DNA from: Nematostella vectensis | Lineage: Eukaryota; Cnidaria; Anthozoa; Actiniaria; Edwardsiidae | Length of the DNA stretch: 64,000 nucleotides | Reading direction: 5' to 3' | Assembly (NCBI RefSeq): GCF_932526225.1 | Contig: NC_064034.1 | Coordinates: 7,736,001-7,800,000, forward strand | Shown: positions 46,151 to 58,249 of the stretch, in pieces | Layout: each line of letters begins with the position of its first letter | How positions within the stretch are numbered: the stretch's first letter is position 1 | Program-made: the position numbers and the translations under genes | Notes under the pieces: model-generated | The model's input: the letters and a program-made list of their open reading frames with translations, nothing else | Database searches by the model: none | Told to the model about the DNA's origin: nothing

Positions 46151-46215
46151 CCAAGCCTGTTCTGCCATAAGCATACTGTTTTTTGATGGGTCAAGATATA
46201 TGGAAATATAATGGA

Positions 46216-46221
46216 AATAAA
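46216..46221 (+). terminator. METTL13: Polyadenylation signal of METTL13
   Basis: AATAAA lies 66 bases after the stop codon, the first such hexamer downstream. Confidence 0.65.
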
Positions 46222-46229
46222 AGTATGAA

Positions 46230-47815
46230 AGGATAATAAGAATTTGTGGGTCGACAGGCGCGGATGCAGGAAAACTTCTGACCTGTTTACGGTAAAAGAA
46301 AAAGCGCTTAACACTCTGCCTCAATTCTAAACCGCGAAAAGTTTGTCTTCGCCTGTTTACGTCAACAGTTTTGAATAAGTTCGGATCCCAGCCTTGTCAC
46401 AGTGCCGACGGTGCTCATTGCATTAGCTTCCACATGCCGATCATTACACGTTTTTATAAGAACGTCTCATTTTTTTAGTTGAGGCTGGGCCGTTTTTATT
46501 GTTGGGACATTTTAAGGGTGAATATGTTCTTAACGATGTTCTAAAATTTTAGTGTATATAAAAATATAATACCCAATAAATTATTAGGAAGAGAATTACA
46601 CTAATGATCAATAGAATAATAAGGTTGTTACTTTGAGCACAATTTGATTCTGCATTTTAGAACGCATCAGGACTAAAAAAGAAAAAAAATTATGCTATCT
46701 GGGCCTCGGCATGTTCTTAGCAAGTTCTTAAAATTTGGAGAGATCTCAGGTTGGCTTTTCTTATAAAAAGGTTCTTATAAAAAAGATTCTTATTAAAGAA
46801 AGTGTCTACTCAAACGCGTAACTAGGAGGAATTTCTACTCTAGAGGTAGATAGAAAGGTTATACAAGGGGGACGCGAAAATGACCGTTTAAAGCTTGGCG
46901 AACGGAACTAATAAGACTGCCTCCAGTGCCCCTGCGTCCCTCTTACTTGCCCTGATAGGGACTGAGCTGGGAAAGAAGAAATGAGGACCAGCTATGTTGA
47001 AGCTGAATATAACAAATGCTTCCCCACAACCAGCATCATTATCACCACCAGCAACATCTATATAACCAGCATTGTCAACCATTATCATCATCGTTACAAA
47101 CAATAACAAAACAACTGCCGCCATCATCATAATTACTAACCACTACATTACGCTCACCAGTGTTTCCCCCAGTGTTATCTATAAGTAGAAAATACCTATG
47201 ATTATATTTTCCGCACTGTATGATCCTACTTAATCTTATGAAATTACAAGGGATAGATTTAAACTTATCTTTTCTAATGCCATCTATAGTTAATAATTTA
47301 TAATATGGAGCCGACAGTAATTAGAGTGAAAAATAAAAGACAGGAGAAAACAAGAAAAGAAGAAAAGAAAACAAAACAAGAAAACAAAACAAAACTCAAT
47401 ACCAAACAGGCGGTCAATTTCGTTCCCTACAGGCGGTCAGTTGAAGGATATAATTACTAGATTTCGGAAATTAGATCCACTAATTCACCATATATTACTA
47501 TCTTTAGCATGATTGACAGCATTCAACATAAAGATGCGCGTGTGTTGAATTCCCGGGGACGAAGACGCTAAAATCCTAGGCTTCTCACTAATCCCACAGG
47601 CTTCCCACCGTATGCGCATTAATAGTCACATGGAGATCGCCTTCATCTTCATCTGAGTAGTCGAAAAAATAAAAATACACTTTAAAACAGCTTCCAAAAA
47701 AATAAGCTTAATTTACCCCCTAAAACGCTAGACACGAGAAAAATAAACCATCTGCATGGTATAACTAAAAAGACTTCAGACAAGCTGTAGTAAAATAGTT
47801 GGCTGCGTAGGCGTG
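46230..47815. other. Gene-free spacer
   Basis: AT-rich sequence with simple ATC/CAT (47020-47160) and AAAC/AAAG (47340-47400) tracts. No exon, RNA gene or element ends were recognised. Confidence 0.45.
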
Positions 47816-47819
47816 CTAA

Positions 47820-48925
47820 CAACAACAAACAACAACATATTTTATTAGCACCCTCTATTATACAGATATTACTTATTAAATAAGAAAAGGAGAAAAATAA
47901 TTATAATTTTTATAATTGGGCACCAGCCGCATTAAGAAATAGCATAGCTAATCGAGCTTAAGCGGCTAGGTCAAGCGGAAAATTGCATGGGTAAACAACA
48001 TGATACATCAATATAATATCAATACAAACAGAAACGAAAAACAGACGACAATAGATGCACGCACAAAAACAAAACACGCACAAGCAAGGGGAGGTCGATT
48101 ATAGGGATCATTTATATATAGGAGAGAATCTTAAGTTTGTAAATTACAACAATAATAGAGTTAGCTTTTGTAACGATCTAAAAGAGAGCTGATCATTAGT
48201 GTCTTGAAACTGGAGCGAGATTCAGATTTATAATCATCCTGAATATCGTTCCAGATTTTTACACCAAGAAAGCGAATATTAAATTTGCCATAGTTTGTGC
48301 GTATCTTAGGCAGGTAATAAGTCTTCCTACTAGCAAGTCTTGTATTATATTGATGTATCCTGTTAATATTTGTGAAAAATGATTTGAAGACAGATGGCAA
48401 ATGATCTGAATGGAAGTCATACATAAACAGTGCATTGTTAAGATAGATTATGTCATGAAGTTTGAGGAGACTAAGTTGGTAGAATAATGGATTTGAAGGG
48501 GTCCTAAAATCAGAAAAAGTTAATATTCTAATTGCCCTTTTCTGAAGTATAAAAAGGGGCTTAAGAGTAGTTGCATAGGTGTTGCCCCAGGTCACAACTG
48601 AGTAAGTTAGAAATGGAAATAATAATGTATAGTAAAGCATTTTTAGGACTGAAATATTTACATAATGTCTTATTTTTGAGAGAACACCAATGCAACGTTT
48701 AATCTTTTTAGCTATATGAAGTATCTGATATTTCCAGCTAAGATGGGAGTCAATATATATGCCTAGATATTTGATGTACTTCTCTTTCTTGATGCATTTG
48801 CCATTTATCTTAATACTTAGAGTATAATTAGAGATTTTCTGTGGTGGATGAAAAATGATGAAGTTTGTTTTTGCTAGACAAACTATAATCAACACAAGGT
48901 TGAAAAAGTATGTTGAACGCCTCTG
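47820..48925 (-). mobile_element. 5'-truncated LINE with reverse-transcriptase C-terminus
   Basis: The minus strand from 48900 encodes a LINE RT thumb/C-terminal region. KTNFIIFHPPQK is followed by KYIKYLGIYIDSHLSWKYQI, a GVLSKIRHYV segment, LLFPFLTYSVVTWGNTY, LQKRAIRILTFSD, and a tail ending SLLDRYKS at 48161. This is the pattern of CR1/L2/Jockey-like elements. About 800 nt are open. The 3' UTR runs to an AATAAAATA and a GTT-repeat tail at about 47820-47845. The endonuclease and RT catalytic motifs are lost by 5' truncation, which ends at a short hairpin (48923-48947). Confidence 0.82.
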
Positions 48926-48964
48926 GAACAGAGTTACTCTGTTCCAGTGAAAGTGCGCGCGCAC

Positions 48965-50740
48965 GCTGTGCCGATCATGCGCATTGGGTGGACGGCCTGT
49001 GCTGAACCATTGGGAGTTGTCAAATTCTTCCCTATCGGAGGTGATTCATAACTCAGAGAAACTCAGCCAATTAACTTAAGGTAAGATGCGTCGGTTTTAC
49101 CCAAAAATGCATGGTTTTAGTACTTTCAAATAATATTGTATTCTTCTTTATTCGAGTTTTATATATTTCATTTGTTTTAACGTAAACGTTCCGAGATTGA
49201 GAGTTTATGTCCTTTAACCATTTTTTACGACGCTGCTATGCGCTAAGTTTAAGCTCGATTTTAAATTTGTTCAAAACCTGAAAGGTCAGACATCACAGAT
49301 TGCAACCGTGTACTTTTTAGGAATAGTTGGCAAGCCGATTGAAAAATAATTGCATTTGTTATTTTCGATAAAGCCTTCAAAAGTCTTCAAAAAATCAGAC
49401 GGACTATTAACAGACGGACTAAAAACAATTGACGCATTCAAATGGTCTGGGCTTCATGAGGGTAAGGGTCCTTTTAATCGAATGTACGGACAGTTTTCTA
49501 AAGAAATTAACCTACTAAAAAATATGTTTGAAATTATAGCGAAAAAATTTTTTCAGAGCATATTTCAGAACAAAGAACTAGTGGAATTGGATAACACAAT
49601 TTCTCTGAATGATATCAAGCCTTGACGTAATTGATAGAAGATTCCTAATTTTGCCATCCATTTGCGTTTGAATTCTTTTTCTGCAAATGTGTTAAATTTT
49701 AATACCTTTACAAAAAAGTTCCATATTACCGACTGTACGAAATATTTCCATTAGCGCGCAAGGTCGTTCGAATGACGTTTTTCTGTATCAGTCTTATTTC
49801 CCTTCCAAGCGCTCTTTTTCACCCTGTTATTGTTCTGCATTATTGATAAATTCCACAGCTCTTTGGAATTTCAAATATTCGCGAGAGTTGTGGGTTACAT
49901 GCTCATGCAGCCATTGTTTTGAAAAAAAGGTGCAGATTTTTCCTGGAATCGGGCATGCAACCAAAAAAATGTCGAGGATATCTGAAATGCCATCGAGTTG
50001 TGAAACTATTAATCATTAACACAAAATAACGGGCTGTAAAGACAGCGCTCCCAAGAGGGAAAGACGAGCGCACTAGCTCTAGGTCGCTTTGCGACTGTTT
50101 GGGACTCTAAGAGATCAGCTTATTCCAAAGGGTTAAAATTAGTTTTGCCGACGATCATTCCCGTCTATTCTATTCTTATGGGACCCCCTCCCCGGGAGCT
50201 TTGGGGGCTTCATTCTTCGGAATGGTGTTTGATCCGAATTTCCAGATGTTATCAGATGACAAAGGGGAGCATATATTAACCTTATTTTCTCATTTTCTAA
50301 CAAATGATTATCTTTTATCTCAAATTAACCTTTTTGAAAAACAAAGAGAAGTATGTCGCAAAAATAACTCCATTTAGTTGTATATTCTTAAAAGTTATCC
50401 TTTTATTCATTTTTGTCTCAGATCACATGCCGAAACAAATGAATACTTCTGAACTGCGGCTCGCGAGGTATGACACACGTGTATAAGATTAAAAGATCGC
50501 TTTTCTCACCCCTAGAAATCTTTTCTGTATCAGTTTTGAAAATAAAAACTTCCCAGCTAAATTTACCAGTATACAATTTTAGTAGCGGGTCCTAGGGATC
50601 CAGAACGTTGCACCCTCCCCCAGTATTTCACACTAAAATTTAAAAACATATAATACAATTATTTTGAGAACCCTTGTTAACAGTTAACGACTTAGGTACT
50701 TTACACCTTAGGCATTTACGATTTTCTCATTTCATGTTTC
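48965..50740. other. Gene-free spacer upstream of the lectin-like gene
   Basis: A plus-strand frame at 49350-49625 (91 aa, Lys/Phe/Ile-rich) has no recognised domain. A copy of a dispersed repeat (GGGTTAAAATTAGTTTTGCC, GATCATTCCCGTCT) lies at 50128-50165 and again near 52620-52660. A 5' UTR exon of the downstream gene may hide here, since a TTTCAG acceptor lies at 50737-50742. Confidence 0.4.
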
Positions 50741-50749
50741 AGCAGCTGG

Positions 50750-53700
50750 ATGAATTGTTGGTTTCTATTGTCCTTCCAACTCTTCGGCGCATGCGCAAAT
50801 CAGTGTAAGCCTCCAACAAACAGCGAACCAAGGTACTTGAAGAACAACGTGATGACGTTACTGCAGGGTCTTGGGGCAGAAGGTTGTATTCGGACCTGCT
50901 TGCAAACACAAGGCTGCAGGAGCGTCAACCTCCACATGAAGCGTGACATATGCGAACTGAACAGTGCTAACAAGAATGACTTCCCAGAGGATATGGTTGA
51001 GAAGCCCGGGTTCGTGTATATTGCTAATAGTCTGGTGCCAGCAAGGGTATGTCCTAATGCTTATGATGATAATGATAACGACGTTGATGATTTCGATGAT
51101 GTTGATAATGCATTGATGACGAGTGTCATCAAAACCATGATATCAAAACCATCAAAACCATGATTATGGTTAGGATGATTTTAATAATTTTGATGATGTC
51201 GATGATTGCTATGATGTTGATGATTTATGTGATATTGATGAGTATGATGATGCTAATGATTATGATGATGTTGATTATTACGATGACTATGATGTTGATT
51301 ACCATAATGATGTTGGTGATGATGATGACGATTACTGGAATGTTGATGATTATAATTATTTGATGATGTTGATGATTATAATGGTAATAAAAGAGTGTTG
51401 AAAATTGCGGTAGTGAATAATGATGACGATAATAAAAATGGCGATACTTAGGATGTTGATTAAGATAAATTGATGATAATGATGATAGTGATGACGATGT
51501 TGATTATGATGATAATGATGATAACTGTGATGGTGATGATAATCATTATATGTTTCGGGTACAAATAATGGCACTAAATGTTGAAATCTATTCAATGTTT
51601 TTACCCAGATCCCAATACGTTCCTGTGCAGTTTTGAAAAAACTAAAACCGACCTTAAAAAGCGGTTACTACTCTATCGAAACAAAACGCAAGAAGCTCAG
51701 AGTGTACTGTGACATGGATAAGTTTGGTGAGTTTGATGTTTTTATGATGATTTTATGATAAAAACGTTTATAATTACTTTAAAAAATAGGTTAGTCCGCT
51801 TTTGTTGTTTTTGCTAATGTTGCTTGCTTGTTTCCCGGGAGGGGACTACAGAAAATTAGACGTGGGTGGTCGTCACGTCTTCTTGGGTATAAAATTTCGA
51901 CCAACTTCCATTCCCTTAGGGGATGTTGGGGGGTTTTTCTTCGATTTTGCCATCTCTTAGGGTATAAAATTCTACCAACTGCTGTTTTTAAAGAAATGTT
52001 AGACGTTTTTTTTTCCGATTCTGTTATCTCTAACGGTATAAAATTCGACCAATTGCTATTCCTAAGGGGCTGTTTTAAGTTTTTTTTTGTCTGATTGCGC
52101 CATCTCATAGCACAGGCTTACCATCCTAAGGTTTTGTGAAATTGTGTATGTGATGGCATCACGTTTGATCGCCGATCGGCTCACAGTTTACATCTGAAGC
52201 ATTTAGTAGTTTGCTCTTGAAACGCAAATGCCCTACAATAAAGTCAAAGTAAATGAGAAATGTCTTGTGTTATCTCTTGTATAAAAAAAACAGGACAAAA
52301 TGTGAAGGTTTGGGGTTGTTTGAGAGAATTTTTCGGGGGTAGAAAGACACTCTCTCAACCCCCAAACCATAACATTTTGTCCTGTCTTTTGATAAAAGAG
52401 ATGGACATTTCCTCTTAATTTTGACTTTTTTGTATGGCATTTGCGTTTCAAGAGCAAACTACTAGATGTTTCTAATGTAAACTTTGAGCCGATCATACGT
52501 GATGCATTACATACACAATTTCACACAACCTTAGAATGGTAGGCCTCTGTGACCACACCCAATTTGCTATCTCTTAGGGGTAAAAATGTCTGTTGGCCAC
52601 GCCCAAAGTGCCTTCCCTTAGGGTTAAAATTTAAAATCGATTTTGCCTACGATCATCCCCGTCTGTTTTTATCAGAGTCCTTGCTTATTCCTTGCTCGTG
52701 CTTAGGTGGGGGATGGACCCTTGTTGTCAGTATCTCCGCCTCCGACAATCTCCATCTTATGAGAGAGAAGAACTGCGCAGACTCGGACATGTGTGTTCCT
52801 TTCCCTGGGATCGAGGACATCCCCGCCAGAAAGCACGAGGACGTGGACATCCAGGATATCGCCTCATTTGATGAAGGGGTCATTGCCGCTGAAGGTAAGA
52901 ACGCGGACGTGGACATCCGGGCCATCGCCCTCTTCAATGAAGGGCCTTTGACGCTAAATGTGAGCAGGCAAAGACATCCGGGACGTTGCGTTTTTCGATG
53001 GAGGGTTGGTACTTAATGTAGTCATTAGTATAGTGTGTCTTATAGATACTGACCCTAACTCGAGCCATATTGGTGGCTACTGAGTACTAACTGGATGTAG
53101 AGGGCTGTGTTCTCCCTGTCAGCAACGGTCACGATTATTCATTTCAATGCGACTTTTTCTGCTTTCAGGCGTTTTTCGAGTGGAGACAACCTATAGCCCG
53201 CATTCCCCTACCAACAAGAATGCTAGTAATGTCTTCTATAAGGTAATACAAGTCATGTTGAAGTGTTTATAATGAAAGGCAAAGGCAAAGATTTAAAAAG
53301 GAATACTTCCAAGTGATTTATCAAAGTCTGCTAAGGATTTTTTTAACCTTTCGGTTTTGACTATGCTTTTGTGCCACAATAAAATATATGCAAACGAGAT
53401 GCGAATTTCATTAGTTTGTATCCCTAGGGGCTACAGTAAATGTTGGAAAATGCGCGACCGGAAAATTCGCTAACACTAAAATTTCGCGTTCAGGTCTTGG
53501 ACCCCGAGGTTTTTTGCTCCCCCCCCCCAAAAAAAAAAAAAATAATAACAATAATAATAATAATACTAATTTACCAATATATATACAAAATAACTACAAA
53601 ATACCCGCTGACGGTTTAAATCGCGGATTTAACCCTTGGACCCCAAGACCCGAGGATTTTCCAACATTTACTGTATTTACTATTTTATTCTCTTATCACC

Positions 53701-56700
53701 AGATTCCAAGTGGTGGCCAATACTTTGACTCGTACTGCCGAGCGGTTAAAGGTTCAGGTGTGAGGTAGGAGAACTTTCTTGCTTGTTTCATTTTAGTCCA
53801 TATTATTGGTTAAAACAGAAAAAAAAATTTTCTATTCGGAAGTCAAATTATTTCAAACTTTCAAGTTTAAACAAATTTAAGGTCCTAAGATATTAACTAG
53901 GGTCAGGAGCTGTATCACCCGGATTCGTAACAATGAACGGGATAGGTTGGTAACAACAACTGGATTTGTAACACAATCAACCAGATATGTAACACAACCG
54001 GATTTGTAACAAAAATCAACCAGCGTAACACAACCGGATTTGTAACAAAAATCAACTTATGTAGCAAACTCGTCAACCGGGTTTTGTAACAAACATAAAA
54101 ACCACCCGGATATGTAACAACTATTAACAACCGGATTTGTAGTAATAATAGTCAACCATTCTTTCGGAGATCCGGAGGCGAAACTCCGAAAACAGTAATT
54201 TACGAATAAACCCACTAACACCACGTCAGGAGAAAATGCCGTTTTGCCGTTTAGGGTATTTTATTTAAAATTGGCGAAAATGGAGTGACATTAGCTCTAT
54301 TTTAGCCGAAATCAAGGGATTTTTCTGTTATACTATAAGTAACGAATTTGAAATTTACAATATTAGACAATTTCTGCAATCACAGCCTTTGTGCAGACGT
54401 ACAGATATTACACAATTTGAGCGTCGGATCCTTTTCAACATAATGGATTTCGTTACTTTTTCACATGTCCGTAACTTACTCCTTTGAGAGCCCTTCAGTT
54501 ATTTCAATTTCCTCTACTTTTACAAAAAATTGATATTCGACCTTACCATTCATAACAAAATGGCCATACTCGATCCTTCAACGATTCAGTTCCTAAAGAT
54601 ACAGTAAAAATGACACTAAACCACGATTAAGTAAAGATACTTAACACATTTTGTGTTCCTAAGGCTTTTCTTGGCGGGAGTCCTAAATTTTGAGGAGACT
54701 GGATTTTTTGGGCCTTTTTACATGTAAAAAGGAGCGAAACAACAATTTTCAATAAAAGAGTAAAAATACCCTTTAGTTCCAGGGAAGGTATAAATTTATA
54801 CAATCCCAAACAGTCCCAAACAGTCCCGGAGTTCAAATAGGAATGTATAAATTTATACACTCCCGGAGTTCAAATAGGAATGTATAAATTTATACAGTCC
54901 CGGAGTTCAAAAAGGAATGTATAAATTTATACAGTCCCCGAGTTCAAAAAGGAATATATAAATTTATACAGCGGAGTTCAAAAAGGAATGTATAAATTTA
55001 TACAGTCCCCGAGTTAAAAAAGGAATGTATAAATTTATACAGTTCCCGAATTAAAAAAGGAATGTATAAATTTATACAGTCCCCGAGTTCAAAAAGGAAT
55101 GTATAAATTTATACAGTCCCGGAGTTCAAAAAGGAATGTATACATTTATACATTCCTATTTGAACTCCGGGACGGTATAAATTTATACATTCAACAATTG
55201 TTGTTTCGCTCCTTTTTAAATGTAACAGATACTGACAAATAAAAGATTTTGACATATCTTCCGGTTAACATGGACATTTTTATCGGTTATAGCTAAAACA
55301 CTCATTGCTTTCTTTTATGAAACACGTCATTCGAGGTAATTTCTATTTCGCTTCTTTATAAATACAATAAATGATAAGAAATGGATGTTTTAGACATTCC
55401 ATCCCGGAACACATAATCATTTGTGCCACGAATCTTAAAATTATCGATTGACTTCTTAACGTAAAAGGACGGGGGATTCATATTTAGTGAAATTAGCAAA
55501 TTTTTAAGGCGAGTCTTGAGAAAATCGTATATTCTTGCCATTTCTTGCAAAACGGCATTTTCTCCTGACGTGCTGTTGCTGGAGAGCCGACTATCAGGCT
55601 ATCAGCCATTCCAATCGGGTCTGTAAAGGCATCATCCAGCAGATAAACAAGTTTGTGCATATTTTTCTTTCTAAATCCATCCTGTTTCACCTCGTTTCAA
55701 GCATCAAAATTCGCAGGCACTGACAGCTAGGCTAGATCATGTGACCCGGACCTGCTTGTACTGGACCAGTCTATATTGTGAATTATATCAGGGAGATGTG
55801 AGAGACTGCCAGATGATATCAAACATCGTTTTACTTGAAAATTTCCCAAAATTTGGTTGACCCACATTAAGTAAGCCTTTCTTGTTTCTCGATCATTGCG
55901 GCTTGACCCAGACCTTAACATACTTAAATGTCCTTGTTAGCTCAATGATACTTTTGAGCTACATAGAACACTATGTTACAGGACGGGTTGCAATATTGTT
56001 TAGATTATAGTACTTGTCGTCTAGTTTTTTACGTTCCTATCATGAAAAACGAAAGTTATTAAGTTTTGTTTATCTTATATAAGGATAATTTAGATTTTGT
56101 TTACAATTGATGGTTCCCTTAGTCTAGATTTTAGCACGCCCGTGGACCATCCGCTTTAATGATCTTTGGTGCGTCTAAATCCAGAGAATTCAGTTTCTTA
56201 TATGTAGCAGAATCTTGGTTTCTTCCTTTTGTTTCAGACATTTTTTTTTGGCAAGTTGAACTCCTGAATGTTCTAAGAAACCACATGCCATCTTCACCCC
56301 TTGGTTTATACATCATTTGTTTCTATCGTTATTTCATTTAAAGGGAAATGTTGTAGTCACGCGCTCTATGAGCATGCGCAGTTAAGTTTTAAAAGTTGCT
56401 TAATCATTAGTGTTATCTTAGTTACCTTGACTTCATTGATTATTTTGTAATTACGCAGGGACGAGAGACCAACTCTGATTGGTTCGTTTGGCCTAATGTA
56501 TCCCCGTTCCCTCTTGAATTGTTTTACATTTATTTCCTCTCATGTGGGACCACCACATGGATTGCGGTCTGGTTCTAGCGTATAAATGTAGAGAGCCTAG
56601 TGCTGTATTTTGTGTGTGTGTTCTTGTTGTTCTGCGATTGCGACTGTGAACGATTAAAGCTTGAAAATACCAGCCTCGCCTTTTCGTCTTCATCTTCCCC

Positions 56701-58249
56701 CCGTCTTAAAGATCCCGGCTAGTCTCCTAACAACTAAATCGTTTTTGTTTCAGGTGTCCACGAATAATTATTTCGTATCATCACCCATTCGTCTGGGAAT
56801 CAAGTCCTTGCACTGGGATCGAGAAGGGCTACAGAATAACGTTCAAGGAGCACACCAGTAAGTAAGGACATTGTTAAACCATTGATCCCAGCGTTGGGGT
56901 GTATCTTTTACTCTCCAATAAGGATGTATATCCGCCCTAGTATCATTCTACTTTCCTTAGGGGAGGGGGGTGAGGAAGGAAGAAGAGGAGGAGGGGGGTG
57001 GACCATATGTCACGTTTCACGAATGTCAAATAATCATCATCCACGCAATAGAAAAGCGTTATTTAACGACACAAGAGGGTCTAATTTTGTCACCAAATAA
57101 CGCTACTCCACTCCCTATTAACTTGTTGGTGGGGGTGTGGGGAACAGCTTGCAGAGCTTGTGTCGCGGGCACCGTACCATCTATGACTTGCTTGCTGGCT
57201 GACTGGCGTAATGATTGATATTAATAATTCTAAAGGATCAACAGGAGTCAACAGCAAACATGAAAGGTATTTTAATCAAATTCAACCTTACATTCTAGTG
57301 TTTGACGGAGCCGACGATAGAGAATGCGGCGAGTTCTGGATGTCCTCCGCTTATTCCGGTATTGTAATTCTTGTAATTCTCGCCTTCAAGGATGAGTGGA
57401 CCAAGTTAGCCAAGTTGACTTCTAATAGGGCCACGAAATCCTCTCTAAATGTGCTTTTTTAACCAATATTTAACAATCACCTCAAAAGCAAACGGCTTAT
57501 CTTGGAAGTTCTTGCTATACCTTGTTATGAGCACACAGCAGTTGTAGAACATACACATTACTAATAGAAACGACAAGTAAAGGAGATAAATGCCGGCACA
57601 TAAGGATAAAGTCTAGCATTAGCATAAAAATCTATATCAGGTATACGTGCAAGTATATGTGCTTCGTTTGGTTATGCGATATTTTCCGAGGTTCGATTCA
57701 GAATTTCAGCAGTTAGGCACATGAACCGACGATGCACAAGCCAAAAGGGGTTGTATTCTTCCGTGTGCCACTGAATACTCCGTTTCCGCTTGGTCAGATC
57801 ATATTATATACTTGAGGGAGCGGATGTGGGGCAATTTAAAAATAAACCGTACGTGTACAGCATTCAGAGCGAAAAAAACTTTTGAAGAATTTTTCAGAGA
57901 AAAAAGTTGTGTATAAAGAAAATGCCCTCGGGGGGCTCTCGACAAATTTTACAGAGACCATCCCAAGGCTATAGCGGGCCTCTCCCTTTCTTATCCGTAT
58001 AAGAAAAAACTGAGATCCCCCACCCTTCCCCCTCCCTGCCCCTATGGGATGTACAGAGTGCACCCTTAACAAAATGTTAAACCGTATCTTATATAGGTAT
58101 AGAGGTCTGTAAAATTCTTACTAACTATTTTCTAACTGAAAGGTTTTTTTTTCATGTCAACAGAAGATCGAATGCTTTACGGCCTGCCGTGGACGCCAAA
58201 TCATACTGGGATATTACAAAAACGGCAGGGATTTCTGTGGATCAAGTAA
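50750..58249 (+). CDS. Secreted PAN/apple plus fibrinogen-like domain protein, eight exons, 329 aa
   Basis: Likely a secreted recognition or matrix protein. Exons: 50750-51046, 51609-51726, 52706-52894, 53169-53242, 53703-53764, 56754-56857, 57299-57358, 58164-58249. Phases agree and the total is 990 nt. Exon 1 gives a signal peptide (MNCWFLLSFQLFGACA) and a PAN/apple-like module with GAEGCIRTCLQTQGC and KRDICELNS. Exons 2-3 begin a fibrinogen-related domain: SCAVLKKLKPTLKSGYYSI, LRVYCDMDKFGGGWTLVVS. Later exons (TTYSPHSPTNKNASN, GQYFDSYCRAVKGSG, DDRECGEFW) are divergent and recall intelectin-type ends more than true fibrinogen. The tail GFLWIK ends the protein. A TTTCAG acceptor just before the ATG suggests a non-coding first exon. 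Donor choice in exon 5 (GTGAG/GTAGGA) was set by phase and is the weakest junction. Confidence 0.72.
51050..51560. repeat. GAT-rich imperfect microsatellite in intron 1 of the lectin-like gene
   Basis: Long imperfect run of GAT, GTT and AAT triplets (GATGATGATGTTGATTATGATG style). The Asp-rich, Met/Ile-rich and His-rich frames over it are by-products. Confidence 0.9.
51845..52095 (+). repeat. Tandem copies of a dispersed ~75-80 bp repeat
   Basis: Three to four imperfect units, each with CATCTCTTAGGGTATAAAAT, TTCGACCAACTGC, ATTCC-TAAGGGG-TGTT and a T-run ending CCGATT. The same unit recurs as single or double copies at 52560-52660 and 58456-58640. Confidence 0.8.
52115..52545. mobile_element. 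Foldback element with ~200-bp arms
   Basis: CCATCCTAAGGTTTTGTGAA at 52121 and its inverted counterpart ending TTAGAATGG near 52540. The two arms align almost end to end, for example GTAGTTTGCTCTTGAAACGC near 52206 against its complement near 52450, and GACAAAATGT with GTTTGGGG near the centre. The tip lies near 52335. It has no coding capacity and lies in intron 2. Confidence 0.85.
52872..53025 (+). repeat. Three tandem copies of the end of lectin exon 3
   Basis: GAGGACGTGGACATCCAGGA in the exon is followed after the donor by GCGGACGTGGACATCCGGGC, and then by AAGACATCCGGGACGTTGCG. The unit is about 60 bp and includes the donor-like end (GAAGGTAAG, AAATGTGAG, AATGTAG). Copies 2 and 3 fall in the intron. 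Confidence 0.8.
53930..54160. repeat. Imperfect tandem repeat built on AACCGGATTTGTAACA
   Basis: Eight or so copies of a 22-30 bp unit around CCGGATTTGTAACA, with insertions and deletions, in intron 5. Confidence 0.8.
54213..55583. mobile_element. Non-autonomous DNA transposon with ~26-bp TIRs
   Basis: ACGTCAGGAGAAAATGCCG on the left (54225) and its complement on the right (to 55571), with AACA-C/G-C just outside each. A second inner inverted pair, AAAAAGGAGCGAAACAACAA, occurs at 54727 and inverted near 55192-55215. Between the inner pair lies a palindromic minisatellite. No transposase was seen. Confidence 0.6.
54788..55185. repeat. 37-bp minisatellite with a 14-bp palindrome in each unit
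   Basis: About ten copies of GGAATGTATAAATTTATAC followed by AGTCCCGGAGTTCAAAAA. Each unit contains the self-complementary GTATAAATTTATAC. The last unit is partly inverted (TTCCTATTTGAACTCCGGGA). Confidence 0.93.
56348..56731 (+). mobile_element. Probable solo LTR of a retrotransposon
   Basis: Begins TGTTGTAGTCACGCGC and ends CTCCTAACA, a TGTT...AACA inverted end. It contains GAGCATGCGCAG near the start, a TATA-like GTATAAATG at 56579, GT-rich sequence, and ATTAAAG at 56655 before a C/T-rich end. The layout matches a roughly 380-bp Gypsy-type LTR. I see no clear target duplication (GGAAA versus ACTAA). It ends 22 bases before lectin exon 6. No internal retroelement genes are present. Confidence 0.55.

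Noticed and set aside
51160-51595. Met/Ile-rich and His-rich frames
   Set aside because: They are GAT-repeat translations within a lectin intron.
56754-56857. Phase-0 reading of lectin exon 6 (VSTNNYFVSSPIRLG)
   Set aside because: It would need the exon 5 donor to end in phase 0, and no such donor exists; the phase-2 reading links both neighbours.
56970-57218. Small plus-strand frame in lectin intron 6
   Set aside because: G-rich low-complexity start, no domain, and not in phase with the exon chain.
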